NCBI GenBank assembly: GCA_003217735.2
Contig: CP031585.1
Coordinates: forward strand, 3,955,501 to 4,019,500
Source: Marinibacterium anthonyi
GTDB lineage: Bacteria > Pseudomonadota > Alphaproteobacteria > Rhodobacterales > Rhodobacteraceae
Direction: 5' to 3'
DNA length: 64,000 nt
Each line of letters opens with the position of its first letter. The first letter of the stretch is position 1. Under the pieces are notes generated by a model that saw only the letters and a program-made list of their open reading frames with translations, was not told the origin of the DNA and ran no database searches. The translations under genes were made by a program, and so were the position numbers. Positions 43,254 through 52,619 of the stretch are shown piece after piece.

Positions 43254-43942
43254 TCAAGCACCTCTCTGACCCGGGCGCGCAGGACGGGCAGGACCTCGTC
43301 CCCGAACCAGGGATTGCGTTTGAGCCACGCGGTATTGCGCCACGACGGATGAGGCAAGGGGATAGCCCCTGGCCAATGGTCGCGCCAGGCCCGCACGGCA
43401 TCGGTCAGCGGACCCTTGACCCCAAGGTGCCAGCGGATCGCATGCGCGCCCACCAGGACTTTCAGCTCGATCCTGTCCAGGGCGTCCATCACCGGGCCAT
43501 GCCAGGTCTTCGCGCAGACCGGCGGCGGCGGCAGGTCGGCCTTGCGCGCGTCGTAGCCGGGGAAACAGAAGGCCATGGGCACCACCGCGACGCGGCTGCG
43601 GTCATAGAACGTGGCCGCGTCGATGCCCAGCCAGTCGCGCAGCCGGTCGCCCGAGGGATCGGTAAAGGGCCGCCCCGAGGCATGGACCCGCGCGCCCGGC
43701 GCCTGCCCCGCGATCAGCAGCCGCGCGCCGGGGCGGAACCACACGACCGGGCGCGGCGCATGGGCGGTCGTGGTGGCGGCGAAACGCTGGCTGCAGATCC
43801 GGCAGGCGCGGATCCGGTCGGGCAGATCGTTCCCGGGGTCTGTCCCAGGTTCGCCTTCGGGCGCGGCTTCGGGGATGACCTTGGTCACGGGCGGGCTTTG
43901 GGCGCCGGCCGGGGGCTTCGCCACATTGTGTCCACAAACCAT
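43250..43942 (-). CDS. Uracil-DNA glycosylase-family protein
   Basis: 230 residues. Motif A GARLLIAGQAPGARVHASGR (~72-91), followed by PFTDPSGDRLRDWLG, and motif B LPHPSWRN near the C-terminus are in place. Only one CxxC (47/50) is seen near the N-terminus, so a 4Fe-4S cluster as in UDG families 4/5 is not certain; this looks like the broader UDG superfamily used in base excision or as an unknown nucleic-acid binder. The exact start is uncertain because the first ~35 residues are not conserved-looking. Confidence 0.82.
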   Translation of the reverse strand: MVCGHNVAKPPAGAQSPPVTKVIPEAAPEGEPGTDPGNDLPDRIRACRICSQRFAATTTAHAPRPVVWFRPGARLLIAGQAPGARVHASGRPFTDPSGDRLRDWLGIDAATFYDRSRVAVVPMAFCFPGYDARKADLPPPPVCAKTWHGPVMDALDRIELKVLVGAHAIRWHLGVKGPLTDAVRAWRDHWPGAIPLPHPSWRNTAWLKRNPWFGDEVLPVLRARVREVLE

Positions 43943-43982
43943 CCCGGAAAAACCATAATCTGCACAACATTCCCCCTATTTA

Positions 43983-44089
43983 AGGCCGTAAACGGCCTAT
44001 ATATCTGTTCCCCGTAACAAGGGAACGACCCCCACGGCCGGGCGCGCCACCGCAGCGCGCCTTGCAAGACGGGCAAGACGGGCAAGACT
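43983..44089 (+). promoter_or_regulatory. Structured, AT-punctuated region upstream of kpsT
   Basis: AGGCCGT-AA-ACGGCCT (43983-43998), then TATATA, then GTTCCC...GGGAAC (44007-44026), and a nine-base tandem AAGACGGGC (44066-44083, partial third copy). It probably carries control elements of the kps genes or the divergent gene. No specific factor can be assigned. Confidence 0.4.
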
Positions 44090-44142
44090 GAGACCTAGGC
44101 CAGGGCACAATCATCCGGAGCCGGAGCAAAATCCGGAATACC

Positions 44143-44802
44143 ATGCTGGAATTCAGGAACGTCAGCAAATCCTTCTGGACAGGATCACAGCGCAAGGTGA
44201 TCCTGGAAAAGGTGTCGTTCCGGGTCGAACGGGGCAAGTCGCTGGGGGTGCTGGCCCCCAACGGCACCGGCAAGACGACGCTGATCAACATGATGGCCGG
44301 GCTGGAAAAACCCGACGAGGGCGAGATCATGCGCGCCTGCAACATCTCGTTTCCGCTGGGCTTCATGGGCGGCGTGGTCAGCCGGATCTCGGCCATGGAA
44401 AACGCGCGCTACATCGCGCGCCTTTACGGGCTGGACCCCGACTACGTCGAAGCCTACTGCCGCTGGCTGTGTGGGCTGGGCGAATATTTCGACCAGCCGG
44501 TGGGGACCTATTCGTCCGGCATGCGGGCGCGGTTTTCCTTTGCGCTGATGCTGGCGCTGGATTTCGACATCTACCTGATCGACGAAGGCATGCCCGCCAC
44601 CACGGATGTCGAATTCAACCGCAAGGCCGGTTCCATCATCGAGGAACGGATGTCCACGACGACGATCATCATCGTCAGCCACGACCCAAAGACGCTGGAA
44701 AAGTTCGCGCGCCAGGCTGCCGTGCTTTCGGCCGGGCAGCTGTACATGTTCGACACCCTTGAAGAAGCGAAACAGCTCTATGACTACGAAACCCAAAGCT
44801 AG
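44143..44802 (+). CDS. kpsT: Polysaccharide-export ABC transporter ATPase
   Basis: 219 residues. Walker A APNGTGKTT (38-46), signature SSGMRARF, Walker B DIYLIDEGMPATTDVEF and switch His in SHDPKT. The KpsT/CtrD type is suggested by the GxxGLEKPDEG turn and the N-terminal MLEFRNVSKSFWTGSQRKVI. It powers capsular-polysaccharide export with a KpsM permease, which is not here. Its end overlaps kpsE by 23 bp, so expression is coupled. Confidence 0.88.
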   Translation: MLEFRNVSKSFWTGSQRKVILEKVSFRVERGKSLGVLAPNGTGKTTLINMMAGLEKPDEGEIMRACNISFPLGFMGGVVSRISAMENARYIARLYGLDPDYVEAYCRWLCGLGEYFDQPVGTYSSGMRARFSFALMLALDFDIYLIDEGMPATTDVEFNRKAGSIIEERMSTTTIIIVSHDPKTLEKFARQAAVLSAGQLYMFDTLEEAKQLYDYETQS

Positions 44803-46717
44803 GAAGTTTCGCATAAAGCGTGGCGCGCCAACCACCGTCCTGCGCGCCGCCCCCCCGCGGATGACCGCCGGGGGCGCTGATCGCGCCGATCGCGCCGATC
44901 ACCTTGTCGCGCCCGAACCCGAACGCACCATCCCGCCCTGCGCCCCCGGTGGCAGCGCCGATCCCGTGCGCCTGACCCGCCCCGTCGCGGTGCCCCCGCC
45001 CGCATCCGCCGCCGCCGCGCAAGCCGCCCGGCCCGGCGCCGCCGCGAAACCGGTCACGCCATCCGGCGTCAAACCTGTTGCCCAGCCCGTTGTTCAGCCT
45101 GTTGTTCAGCCTGTTGCGCAACCAGTTTCCCGGGCCGCCACGGCTCCTGCCGCCCAGTCCGCCCAGGCCGCCGAGACCGCCCAGACGCAAGCGCAGACCC
45201 GGGCCGAACCGCCCCCCCCCGCCGCGCCGATGACCGTCGACGAGGAACTGGACGCCATCCGGGCCGAGAACCTGACCGGGCGACAGCTGCGCATGGCCCG
45301 GCGCGTGGCCAACAAGCACAACCTGTCCGCCACCTCCGACATCGACGCGGTCCGGCTGCTGCGCAAGAAGGGCATCGACCCGTTCAAGCTGTCCTCGCTG
45401 CTGGACCTGGTGGTGCCCAGACACGGCCCCGACACCGCACAACCGGCGCCCGAGGCGCGCCAGACGCCGCAATTGCCGGCCACCACCACGCCGGTGCAGC
45501 TGCCCCAGACCGTCCCGCAGAAACCGCGCGAGACGCTGCCGTCCACCGACCTCAGCCCGCGCGAACGCCGCGACCGCGAGATCGCCGGCATCCAGCGCGA
45601 CATCATGCTGCGGCGGCGCCGCAAGATGCTGCTGCTGATGGCGCGGCTGGCCTTCTTCGTCTTCCTGCCGACCTTCATCGCGGGCTGGTATTTCTACGTC
45701 GCCGCCACGCCGATGTATTCGACCAAGTCCGAATTCCTGATCCTGCAGGCCGACGGCGCCGGGGCGTCATCGGGGCTGGGCGGGTTGCTGGCGGGCACCC
45801 AGTTCGCCACCAGCCAGGATGCCATCGCCGTGCAATCCTACCTGGAATCCAAGGACGCCATGCTGCGGCTGGACCGCGACGCCGGCTTCAAGTCGCATTT
45901 CGAACAGCCCTGGATCGACCCGATCCAGCGGCTGGATCCCGGGGCCACGAACGAACAGGCCTACCGGATCTACAAGAAGAACGTGAAGATCGGCTTCGAC
46001 CCGACCGAAGGCGTCATCCGCATGGAAGTGTCGGCCGCCGACCCGGAGGTCAGCGCAGAATTCTCGCGCAAGCTGATATCTTACGCCGAGGACCGGGTGA
46101 ACAACCTGTCCGAGAAGAAGCGCGACGACCAGATGCGCGATGCGCGGATCAGTTTCGAAAAAGCCGAAACCGATCGCCGCGATGCCCAGGAAAAGCTGGT
46201 CAACCTGCAGCAGCAAGGCGCGCTGCTGGACCCCGAAGGGGTCATCGCCTCGCTGCGCAGCCAGATCTCGAACGTCGAGGTACAGCTGCAGGAACGCCAG
46301 CTTGACCTGGCCGCCCTGCTCGACAATGCCCGGCCGAACCAGGCCAAGGTGGACGGCGCGCGCGGCGATATCGGCCGCCTGCAGGACCTGCGCGACGCGC
46401 TGAACAAGAAGATGACCGATGCCTCGCAGGGGGAAAATTCGCTGGCCCAGCTGACCGCGCGCATCCAGATGGCGCAGGCCGACCTCGCCACGCGCGAAAT
46501 GATGCTGCAATCGGCGCTGCAGCAGGTGGAAACCACCCGGATGGAAGCCAATCGCCAGGTGCGTTACCTGACAACCTCGGTCGCGCCCGTCGCGTCCGAG
46601 GAACCCAGCTATCCGCGCAGTTTCGAAGACACGATCCTGGCCTTCCTGATCTTCTCGGGCATCTACCTGATGATCTCGCTCACCGCGTCGATCCTGCGCG
46701 AACAGGTCACGTCCTGA
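44780..46717 (+). CDS. kpsE: Capsule-export inner-membrane protein with long Pro/Ala N-terminal region
   Basis: 645 residues, far longer than E. coli KpsE (about 380). Residues 1-280 are cytosolic: an Ala/Pro/Gln-rich stretch with a 4-unit PVxQ repeat, then a conserved-looking helical segment (LTGRQLRMARRVANKHNLSA). TM1 is ~285-305 (LAFFVFLPTFIAGWYFYVAA), a coiled-coil periplasmic part follows, and TM2 is near 616-640. The periplasmic order matches KpsE/CtrB. The N-terminal region may contact KpsT or another partner. The start overlaps kpsT. Confidence 0.85.
   Translation: MTTKPKARKFRIKRGAPTTVLRAAPPRMTAGGADRADRADHLVAPEPERTIPPCAPGGSADPVRLTRPVAVPPPASAAAAQAARPGAAAKPVTPSGVKPVAQPVVQPVVQPVAQPVSRAATAPAAQSAQAAETAQTQAQTRAEPPPPAAPMTVDEELDAIRAENLTGRQLRMARRVANKHNLSATSDIDAVRLLRKKGIDPFKLSSLLDLVVPRHGPDTAQPAPEARQTPQLPATTTPVQLPQTVPQKPRETLPSTDLSPRERRDREIAGIQRDIMLRRRRKMLLLMARLAFFVFLPTFIAGWYFYVAATPMYSTKSEFLILQADGAGASSGLGGLLAGTQFATSQDAIAVQSYLESKDAMLRLDRDAGFKSHFEQPWIDPIQRLDPGATNEQAYRIYKKNVKIGFDPTEGVIRMEVSAADPEVSAEFSRKLISYAEDRVNNLSEKKRDDQMRDARISFEKAETDRRDAQEKLVNLQQQGALLDPEGVIASLRSQISNVEVQLQERQLDLAALLDNARPNQAKVDGARGDIGRLQDLRDALNKKMTDASQGENSLAQLTARIQMAQADLATREMMLQSALQQVETTRMEANRQVRYLTTSVAPVASEEPSYPRSFEDTILAFLIFSGIYLMISLTASILREQVTS
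45074..45121 (+). repeat. Four 12-bp repeats in kpsE
   Basis: Units like CCTGTTGTTCAG encode PVAQ-PVVQ-PVVQ-PVAQ. A slippage-prone in-frame repeat in the cytosolic linker; copy number could vary without breaking the frame. Confidence 0.85.
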
Positions 46718-46857
46718 CCCGCGCCGAAAATGGCACGGGCCGGGCGGATCGCCGCCGCGTCGCCGGGAAGTTTTGACCCCCGCCCCGGACTGTGCGAACA
46801 AGGCGCCGCGCGGGGCGATCGCCTCGTGCGGGACTTCCATGCAAGCCCGGTGCATAC

Positions 46858-47691
46858 ATGAAACACGTCGCCGTCGCCGATCTGACCATCGGCAATGACC
46901 TTCCCCTGACCGTGATCGCAGGCCCCTGCCAGCTGGAAAGCGCGGACCACGCCCAGATGATCGCGGGCGCCATGAAGGAAGCCTGCGCCGCCGCCGGTGC
47001 GCAATTCGTCTTCAAGGCGTCCTACGACAAGGCCAACCGCACCTCGGTTTCGGGCAAGCGCGGCCTTGGCATGGACGCAGGCCTGAAGGTCCTGCAGGGC
47101 GTGAAGGACGCCATCGGCGTGCCGGTGCTGACCGACATCCACCTGCCCGACCAATGCGCCCCGGTGGCCCAGGTCTGCGACATCCTGCAGATCCCGGCGT
47201 TCCTGTGCCGCCAGACCGACCTGCTGATCGCCGCCGGCGAAACCGGCGCGGCGATCAACGTCAAGAAGGGCCAGTTCCTGGCGCCGTGGGACATGCCCAA
47301 CGTGGTGTCCAAGATCGAAAGCACCGGCAACACGCGCATCCTGCTGACCGAACGCGGCAGCTCGTTCGGCTACAACACGCTGGTGGCCGACATGCGCGCC
47401 CTGCCCCAGATGGCGCAATCGGGCTATCCGGTGGTGATGGACGCCACCCATTCCGTGCAGCAGCCCGGCGGCCAGGGCGGATCGTCCGGCGGACAGCGCG
47501 AATTCGCCCCGGTGATGGCGCGCGCCGCCGTGTCGCTGGGGATTGCCGCCGTTTTCATCGAGACACACGAAAATCCCGATGCCGCGCCGTCTGACGGGCC
47601 GAACATGGTTCCCCTTGATCAAATGCCCGCATTGATTGACACATTGATGCGCTTTGATGCGCTGGCCAAAGCCAACCCGATCCTGATCTGA
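46858..47691 (+). CDS. kdsA: Kdo-8-phosphate synthase
   Basis: 277 residues. Condenses phosphoenolpyruvate with arabinose 5-phosphate. Signature segments are [63 protein letters not shown] and the His/Asp near [12 protein letters not shown]. Kdo is needed for lipid A core and for the Kdo linker of ABC-exported capsules, fitting the kpsT/kpsE neighbours. The ATG at 46858 starts [13 protein letters not shown]; upstream codons in frame are not conserved. Confidence 0.95.
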   Translation: MKHVAVADLTIGNDLPLTVIAGPCQLESADHAQMIAGAMKEACAAAGAQFVFKASYDKANRTSVSGKRGLGMDAGLKVLQGVKDAIGVPVLTDIHLPDQCAPVAQVCDILQIPAFLCRQTDLLIAAGETGAAINVKKGQFLAPWDMPNVVSKIESTGNTRILLTERGSSFGYNTLVADMRALPQMAQSGYPVVMDATHSVQQPGGQGGSSGGQREFAPVMARAAVSLGIAAVFIETHENPDAAPSDGPNMVPLDQMPALIDTLMRFDALAKANPILI

Positions 47692-47711
47692 CCTGGTTCA
47701 AGAGATTTGAC

Positions 47712-49208
47712 ATGACCAAACCGCTTCCCGACGTCACGCCCAATACCTGGGAATTCCTGCGCGATCCGATGATCAAGCCCACGGGCTTCCGCGAATACGA
47801 TGCCCGCTGGAAATACCCCGACGAGATCAACCTGCCCGGCATGACCGCTCTGGGCCTGGGCCTGGGCACCCAGATGCGCAAGCACGGGCTTGAACCCGTG
47901 ATCGCCGTCGGCAACGATTACCGCGACTATTCGCTGGCCATCAAGAACGCCCTGGTGATCGGCCTCATGCAGGCCGGCATCCAGGTCAAGGACATCGGCC
48001 CCTGCATCACGCCGATGGCCTATTTCTCGTCCTTCCACCTGAACGTTCCGGGCGTGGCGATGGTCACCGCCTCGCACAACCCCAACGGCTGGACCGGGGT
48101 CAAGATGGGCTTTGCCATGCCCCTGACCCACGGCCCCGACGAGATGTCCGAACTCAAGGACATCGTGCTGAACGGCAAGGGCGAACCGGCGGCGGGCGGG
48201 TCCTACGAATTCGTCCCCGGCGTCTGGGACGCCTACATGGACGACCTGGTCGGCGATTTCAAAATGTCGCGCAAGCTGAAGGTCGTCTGCGCCACCGGCA
48301 ACGGCACCGCCTCGGCCTACGCACCGATGCTGTTCGAACGCCTGGGCGTCGAAGTGGTGCCCTCGCACAACGAACTCGACTACACCTTCCCCAACTACAA
48401 CCCGAACCCGGAAGCCATGGAAATGCTCCATGACATGGCCGACACGGTGAAGGCGTCCGGCGCCGATTTCGCGCTTGGGTTCGACGGCGACGGCGACCGC
48501 TGCGGCGTGGTGGACGACGAGGGAGAAGAGATCTTCGCCGACAAGGTCGGCGTGATCATGGCCCGCGACCTGGTCAAGCTCTACCCCGGTTCGACCTTCG
48601 TGGCCGACGTGAAATCCACCGGCCTCTTCGCGTCCGATCCCGAGCTGATCGCGGCCGGCGCCAAGGCGGATTACTGGAAGACCGGCCATTCCCACATGAA
48701 ACGCCGGGTGCACGAACTGCGCGCGCTGGCGGGGTTCGAGAAATCGGGCCATTACTTCCTGGCTGGCGATATCGGCCGCGGCTACGACGACGGCATGCGA
48801 GTCGCCGTGGAAATCTGCAAGCTGATGGACCGCAACCCGGACATGAAAATGTCGGACCTGCGCAAGGCCCTGCCCCGCACCTGGTCGACGCCCACCATGT
48901 CGCCCTATTGCGGCGATACGGAAAAGTACGACGTGCTGGACCGCATCGTGGCGAAGATCGTCAAGCACGCGGAAGACGGCGGCAAATTCGCCGGCCGCGA
49001 CATCGCGACGGTGGTCACGGTGAACGGCGCGCGGGTGATCCTCGACAACGGGTCCTGGGGACTTGTACGGGCCTCATCGAACACGCCGAACCTGGTCGTG
49101 GTCTGCGAAAGCTCGGACAGTGACGAAGAAATGCGCGCGATCTTCAAGGAAGTCGACGGGTTCATCCGGACCGAAGACGCCGTGGGCGATTACGACCAAT
49201 CGATCTGA
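47712..49208 (+). CDS. Phosphomannomutase/phosphoglucomutase
   Basis: 498 residues. The phosphoserine loop is TASHNPNGWTGVK, metal loop DGDGDRCG (~257), sugar-binding region near GDIGRGYDDG, and the phosphate-binding RASSNTPN close to the C-terminus. Converts hexose 6-phosphate to 1-phosphate for nucleotide-sugar synthesis. It lies 20 bp after kdsA in the same direction, so it likely belongs to the surface-polysaccharide unit. Glucose versus mannose preference cannot be read from sequence alone. Confidence 0.9.
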   Translation: MTKPLPDVTPNTWEFLRDPMIKPTGFREYDARWKYPDEINLPGMTALGLGLGTQMRKHGLEPVIAVGNDYRDYSLAIKNALVIGLMQAGIQVKDIGPCITPMAYFSSFHLNVPGVAMVTASHNPNGWTGVKMGFAMPLTHGPDEMSELKDIVLNGKGEPAAGGSYEFVPGVWDAYMDDLVGDFKMSRKLKVVCATGNGTASAYAPMLFERLGVEVVPSHNELDYTFPNYNPNPEAMEMLHDMADTVKASGADFALGFDGDGDRCGVVDDEGEEIFADKVGVIMARDLVKLYPGSTFVADVKSTGLFASDPELIAAGAKADYWKTGHSHMKRRVHELRALAGFEKSGHYFLAGDIGRGYDDGMRVAVEICKLMDRNPDMKMSDLRKALPRTWSTPTMSPYCGDTEKYDVLDRIVAKIVKHAEDGGKFAGRDIATVVTVNGARVILDNGSWGLVRASSNTPNLVVVCESSDSDEEMRAIFKEVDGFIRTEDAVGDYDQSI

Positions 49209-49220
49209 GCGTGACGACCG

Positions 49221-49311
49221 CCGGGGGCGCTGCCCCCGGACCCCCGAGGGTATTTGAACCAAGAAGAAGTACAAAGCGCCGCGCTCCTGTCTTCTTCTTG
49301 GTAAAAATACC
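49221..49311. repeat. Composite CTTCTTCTTGG repeat, inverted pair
   Basis: CCGGGGGC-GCT-GCCCCCGG (49221-49239), then GGTATTTGAACCAAGAAGAA and, after a ~21-base spacer, the inverted CTTCTTCTTGGTAAAAATAC. Same facing-arm design as at 28094, but with diverged arms. It lies between two plus-strand genes. Confidence 0.8.
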
Positions 49312-49404
49312 TTAGACCGTGTCCTCCGCCTGGCGCATCCCTTTGTGAGCCGGGCACGACGCCATGGATTGCGGGACGCAGCACTTCTCACTATGTGACG
49401 CGGC

Positions 49405-50793
49405 ATGAGTGAAAACCCGCCCCAGCTGCGCCCCGACATCGCGCCTGCCATCAAACTTCCCGAAGATCGCCGCCCGGGCCAGCCGATGGTCGGCATGGTG
49501 TCGCTTGGCTGTCCCAAGGCGCTGGTCGACAGCGAACGGATCCTGACCCGCCTGCGCGCCGAAGGTTACGGGGTTTCGCCCGATTATTCCGGGGCCGACG
49601 CGGTGATCGTGAATACCTGCGGATTCCTCGACAGTGCCAAGGCGGAGAGCCTGGAGGCCATTGGCGAGGCGCTGAAGGAAAACGGGCGGGTGATCGTGAC
49701 CGGGTGCCTGGGCGCGGATCCCGAATTCATCACCGGGGTGCATCCCAAGGTGCTGGCCGTCACCGGGCCGCATCAATACGAACAGGTGCTGGATGCCGTG
49801 CACGGGGCCGTCCCGCCGGCGCCCGATCCTTTCGTGGACCTGGTGCCGGCATCCGGCGTGCACCTGACACCGCGCCATTACAGCTATCTCAAGATCTCCG
49901 AGGGCTGTAACCACAAGTGCAAGTTCTGCATCATCCCCGACATGCGCGGACGGCTGGTGTCACGACCCGCCGGGTCCGTCCTGCGCGAGGCCGAGCGGCT
50001 GGTGCAGGCGGGCGTGAAGGAACTGCTGGTGATTTCCCAGGACACCAGCGCCTTTGGGCTCGACCGCAAGCATGGCCTTTCCAAGTGGCGGGATGGCGAG
50101 GTGCGCGATCATATCCTCGATCTCAGCCGGGAACTTGGCCAGCTGGGCGCCTGGGTCAGGCTGCATTACGTCTATCCCTATCCCTTCGTGCGTGACCTGA
50201 TCCCGCTGATGGCGGATCCCGCAAACGGGTTGTTGCCGTATCTCGACATCCCGTTTCAGCATGCCCATCCGGACACACTGAAACGCATGGCGCGACCTGC
50301 CGCCGCCGCCAAGACGCTGGACGAGATCGCCGCATGGCGCGCGACCTGCCCCGAGCTGACGCTGCGCAGCACCTTCATCGTCGGGTATCCCGGCGAGACG
50401 GACGACGAATTCCAGACCCTGCTCGACTGGCTGGATGAGGCGCGGCTCGATCGGGTCGGGTGTTTCAAATATGAAAACGTCGATGGGGCGCGGGCCAACG
50501 ACCTGCCCGATCACGTGCCCGACGAGGTCAAGCAGGACCGCTGGAACCGGTTCATGGAAAAGGCGCAGGCGATTTCCGAGGCGAAGCTGGAGGCCAAGGT
50601 CGGCCAGCGCCTGCAGGTCATCGTGGACGAGGTCGACGGTGAGGCCGCCACCTGCCGGACGCAGGGCGACGCGCCCGAGATCGACGGGCATCTGTACATC
50701 GATGAAGGGTTCGAAAACCTCAATCCCGGCGACATCCTGACCGTCGAGGTGGACGAGGCCGGGGAATACGACCTTTGGGGACGCCCAGTCTGA
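49405..50793 (+). CDS. rimO: Ribosomal protein S12 methylthiotransferase
   Basis: 462 residues. Radical-SAM MTTase that modifies an Asp of S12. N-terminal cluster Cys are in [19 protein letters not shown] and VTGCLG. The radical-SAM CNHKCKFC has Cys168, 172, 175, and [10 protein letters not shown] and [12 protein letters not shown] are RimO-type. A TRAM domain follows (~390-462). Length and all six Cys are intact. There is no strong ribosome site, but the start agrees with the family. Confidence 0.95.
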   Translation: MSENPPQLRPDIAPAIKLPEDRRPGQPMVGMVSLGCPKALVDSERILTRLRAEGYGVSPDYSGADAVIVNTCGFLDSAKAESLEAIGEALKENGRVIVTGCLGADPEFITGVHPKVLAVTGPHQYEQVLDAVHGAVPPAPDPFVDLVPASGVHLTPRHYSYLKISEGCNHKCKFCIIPDMRGRLVSRPAGSVLREAERLVQAGVKELLVISQDTSAFGLDRKHGLSKWRDGEVRDHILDLSRELGQLGAWVRLHYVYPYPFVRDLIPLMADPANGLLPYLDIPFQHAHPDTLKRMARPAAAAKTLDEIAAWRATCPELTLRSTFIVGYPGETDDEFQTLLDWLDEARLDRVGCFKYENVDGARANDLPDHVPDEVKQDRWNRFMEKAQAISEAKLEAKVGQRLQVIVDEVDGEAATCRTQGDAPEIDGHLYIDEGFENLNPGDILTVEVDEAGEYDLWGRPV

Positions 50794-50848
50794 AGTGCAG
50801 CTGACGCGCGCCTGACCCGCGCGCGAGGCCGCTTAGGGAAAGGCGCCT

Positions 50849-51118
50849 TTAGGCTTCGACCTTGCTGCCGGTGCGCAGGGCGGCAAAGCGGGCGCGGTTG
50901 CAGCAGGGGCGCGGGGCGGTATCGACGTGGTCGTGGCCGTCCAGCCAGTCGGCGCAGGTGTCGGACCAGGCGCAGCCGCGGCAGGCTTCGACCATGCCGG
51001 CCCAGGCGTCGGACGACAGCCGGCCATCCTTGAAGGCACTCACAAGATCGGTGTCGGTCGTCTTGGCCATCCGGTTCACCAGGCGCCAGTGACGCATCAT
51101 CTCGCCGCGTGTCTGCAT
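50849..51118 (-). CDS. Small Cys-rich DUF6455-like protein
   Basis: 89 residues. Cys pattern CRGC (46/49), C55, and CC (72/73) with CNRARFAAL fits the small DUF6455 family of Rhodobacteraceae, whose function is unknown; a metal or cluster site is possible. GGAGACGG precedes the ATG at 51118. The stop lies in a short palindrome AAAGGCGCCTTT that may end the transcript, opposite rimO. Confidence 0.72.
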   Translation of the reverse strand: MQTRGEMMRHWRLVNRMAKTTDTDLVSAFKDGRLSSDAWAGMVEACRGCAWSDTCADWLDGHDHVDTAPRPCCNRARFAALRTGSKVEA

Positions 51119-51226
51119 CGTCCGTCTCCCCTGCATGCAAAGCCCGCCGCCGGAAGCGGGGCCTTTCATTGTCAGCACCCTAGGGCCTGCCCTGCCCCGC
51201 ATCCTTGACGCAGATCAAGGCGGCGG

Positions 51227-51901
51227 TCAGGAATGCGACTCGATCTGCGAGAGCGTGTATTTCACCGTTTCGACCCGCGCCGCATTGGGCGGATGCGATC
51301 CCAGGAAGCGGTTTCCGGGGTCCGGCAGGCGGGCGAAATAGGCCGCGCCCAGCATCGGATCGTAGCCCGCGTAATACGAGATGATGGTGCCAAGCGCGTC
51401 GGCCTCAAGCTCGAATTCCTTGGAATAGCTGCGCGCGCCCACCGCGGCGCCCAGTTCCTGCGCGGATCTCACGTCGGCCTGCGACCCGCCCGTCAGCGTG
51501 GCAAGGCCCGCGAAGATCATCGCGCCGGCGGCCGCGTTTTCCTGCTGCTTGGCCAGGTGGCCCAGGATGTGATGGCCCGCCTCGTGGCCCAGCACAAAGG
51601 CCAGTTCATCGGGATTATCCATGTCGTCGATCAGCGCCGCCGTCACCGTCAGCACCGGGCGGCCATTGTCGGTCAGGCTTTGATAGGCATTGGCGGGCTG
51701 GTTCCCGCGCCGGTCGATCACGAACTCGAAGTTGCAATTCGCGCTTTGCGATTCATGCCGGCAGATCCGTTCGGCCACCGGTTCGACGCGGCCCACCACC
51801 TGGGTGAAATTGGCCATCGTCGGGTCCTGCGTGACCACCGGCGCGGTCTGCACCGCGCAGCCGGACAGAAGTCCGCCGACCAGGATCAGGATATAGCGCA
51901 T
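51227..51901 (-). CDS. M48-family metalloprotease lipoprotein
   Basis: 224 residues. Lipobox LLSGC (Cys15). The zinc motif HEAGH (106-110) and the ExxxD third-ligand motif ELEAD (164-168) are complete, as in Oma1/BepA/LoiP-like envelope proteases. C-terminal HPPNAARVETVK is typical of the group. GAGGGG precedes the ATG. Contrast this intact M48 site with the gene at 6496. Likely periplasmic, outer-membrane-associated quality control. Confidence 0.9.
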   Translation of the reverse strand: MRYILILVGGLLSGCAVQTAPVVTQDPTMANFTQVVGRVEPVAERICRHESQSANCNFEFVIDRRGNQPANAYQSLTDNGRPVLTVTAALIDDMDNPDELAFVLGHEAGHHILGHLAKQQENAAAGAMIFAGLATLTGGSQADVRSAQELGAAVGARSYSKEFELEADALGTIISYYAGYDPMLGAAYFARLPDPGNRFLGSHPPNAARVETVKYTLSQIESHS

Positions 51902-52033
51902 GTCACCCCTCGCTCGCTTGTCCGAAGATATAGAGCCTGCCTGCGCCAGCCGCCAGCCGTCCTGCCAAACGCCGGCGCGATCCGCGCCTTTTCGGCCCTT
52001 GCCTTGCCCTCGCCGCGCGGGCATCGTGCCCCT

Positions 52034-52276
52034 ATGTTTACCATCGAGCATGAATTCGACTCGACCGTGATCACCCTGGTGGACGACGGCGCCGCCCCTC
52101 TTCAGGAGGACGTGATCATCAATGCCTTTGCCGAATGCTTTTCGGTCGAACAATTCGACCCGCGCACCGAAACGATGCAGCGGGTCACCTTGTCGCCCGA
52201 ACAGGTGCGCGACCTGGCCGCCGCGCTGAACCTGCCCGAGGGCATGTACCAGCTGCCCCCGCTCAAGACCCGCTGA
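52034..52276 (+). CDS. Small conserved hypothetical protein
   Basis: 80 residues: MFTIEHEFDSTVITLVDDGA, a helical middle, and LSPEQVRDLAAALNLPEGMY. Soluble, acidic, no known motif; it recurs in related genomes as an unassigned protein to my memory, which I could not check. It converges on the DUF167 gene with a 14-bp overlap. Confidence 0.65.
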   Translation: MFTIEHEFDSTVITLVDDGAAPLQEDVIINAFAECFSVEQFDPRTETMQRVTLSPEQVRDLAAALNLPEGMYQLPPLKTR

Positions 52277-52550
52277 GCGCCCGGTAGCGGAACGTCTTTT
52301 CGCGCGACGTCTGGCCCCGGATCAGCTCCAACTCGGTCGGCGCGACCTTCATGGCCGCGGCCAGCATGGCGCGGACCGCGTCGTTGGCCTTGCCGTTTTC
52401 CGGGACCGCGGTGACATAGGCGCGCAGGGTATCGTCCTCGACCAGCAGCCGGTCGCGGCCCGCCTTCGGTGTCGCCCTGACCGTGATTTCGGCCCCCGGC
52501 ATCGCCCTGTCGCTCAGATCCGGAAGATCGCGGTATTTCGCCTTGCCCAT
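52263..52550 (-). CDS. DUF167 (YggU-like) protein
   Basis: 95 residues. RATPKAGRDRLLVEDDTLRA, then VPENGKANDAVRAMLAAAM and LIRGQTSREKTFRY are the DUF167 pattern. Members are small alpha/beta proteins of unknown function, often near YggT. The start at 52550 has no strong ribosome site; an ATG at 52499 would remove 17 residues and still leave the family core. Confidence 0.85.
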   Translation of the reverse strand: MGKAKYRDLPDLSDRAMPGAEITVRATPKAGRDRLLVEDDTLRAYVTAVPENGKANDAVRAMLAAAMKVAPTELELIRGQTSREKTFRYRALSGS

Positions 52551-52619
52551 GGCGGATGGGTGCCACAACGTGACGCCGATGGAAAGACAGGGCCAGCCGG
52601 GCCCGAGAAGGGAACGACC

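Noticed and set aside
45074-45121. Possible intergenic repeat or CRISPR
   Set aside because: It is in frame inside kpsE and encodes PVxQ units.
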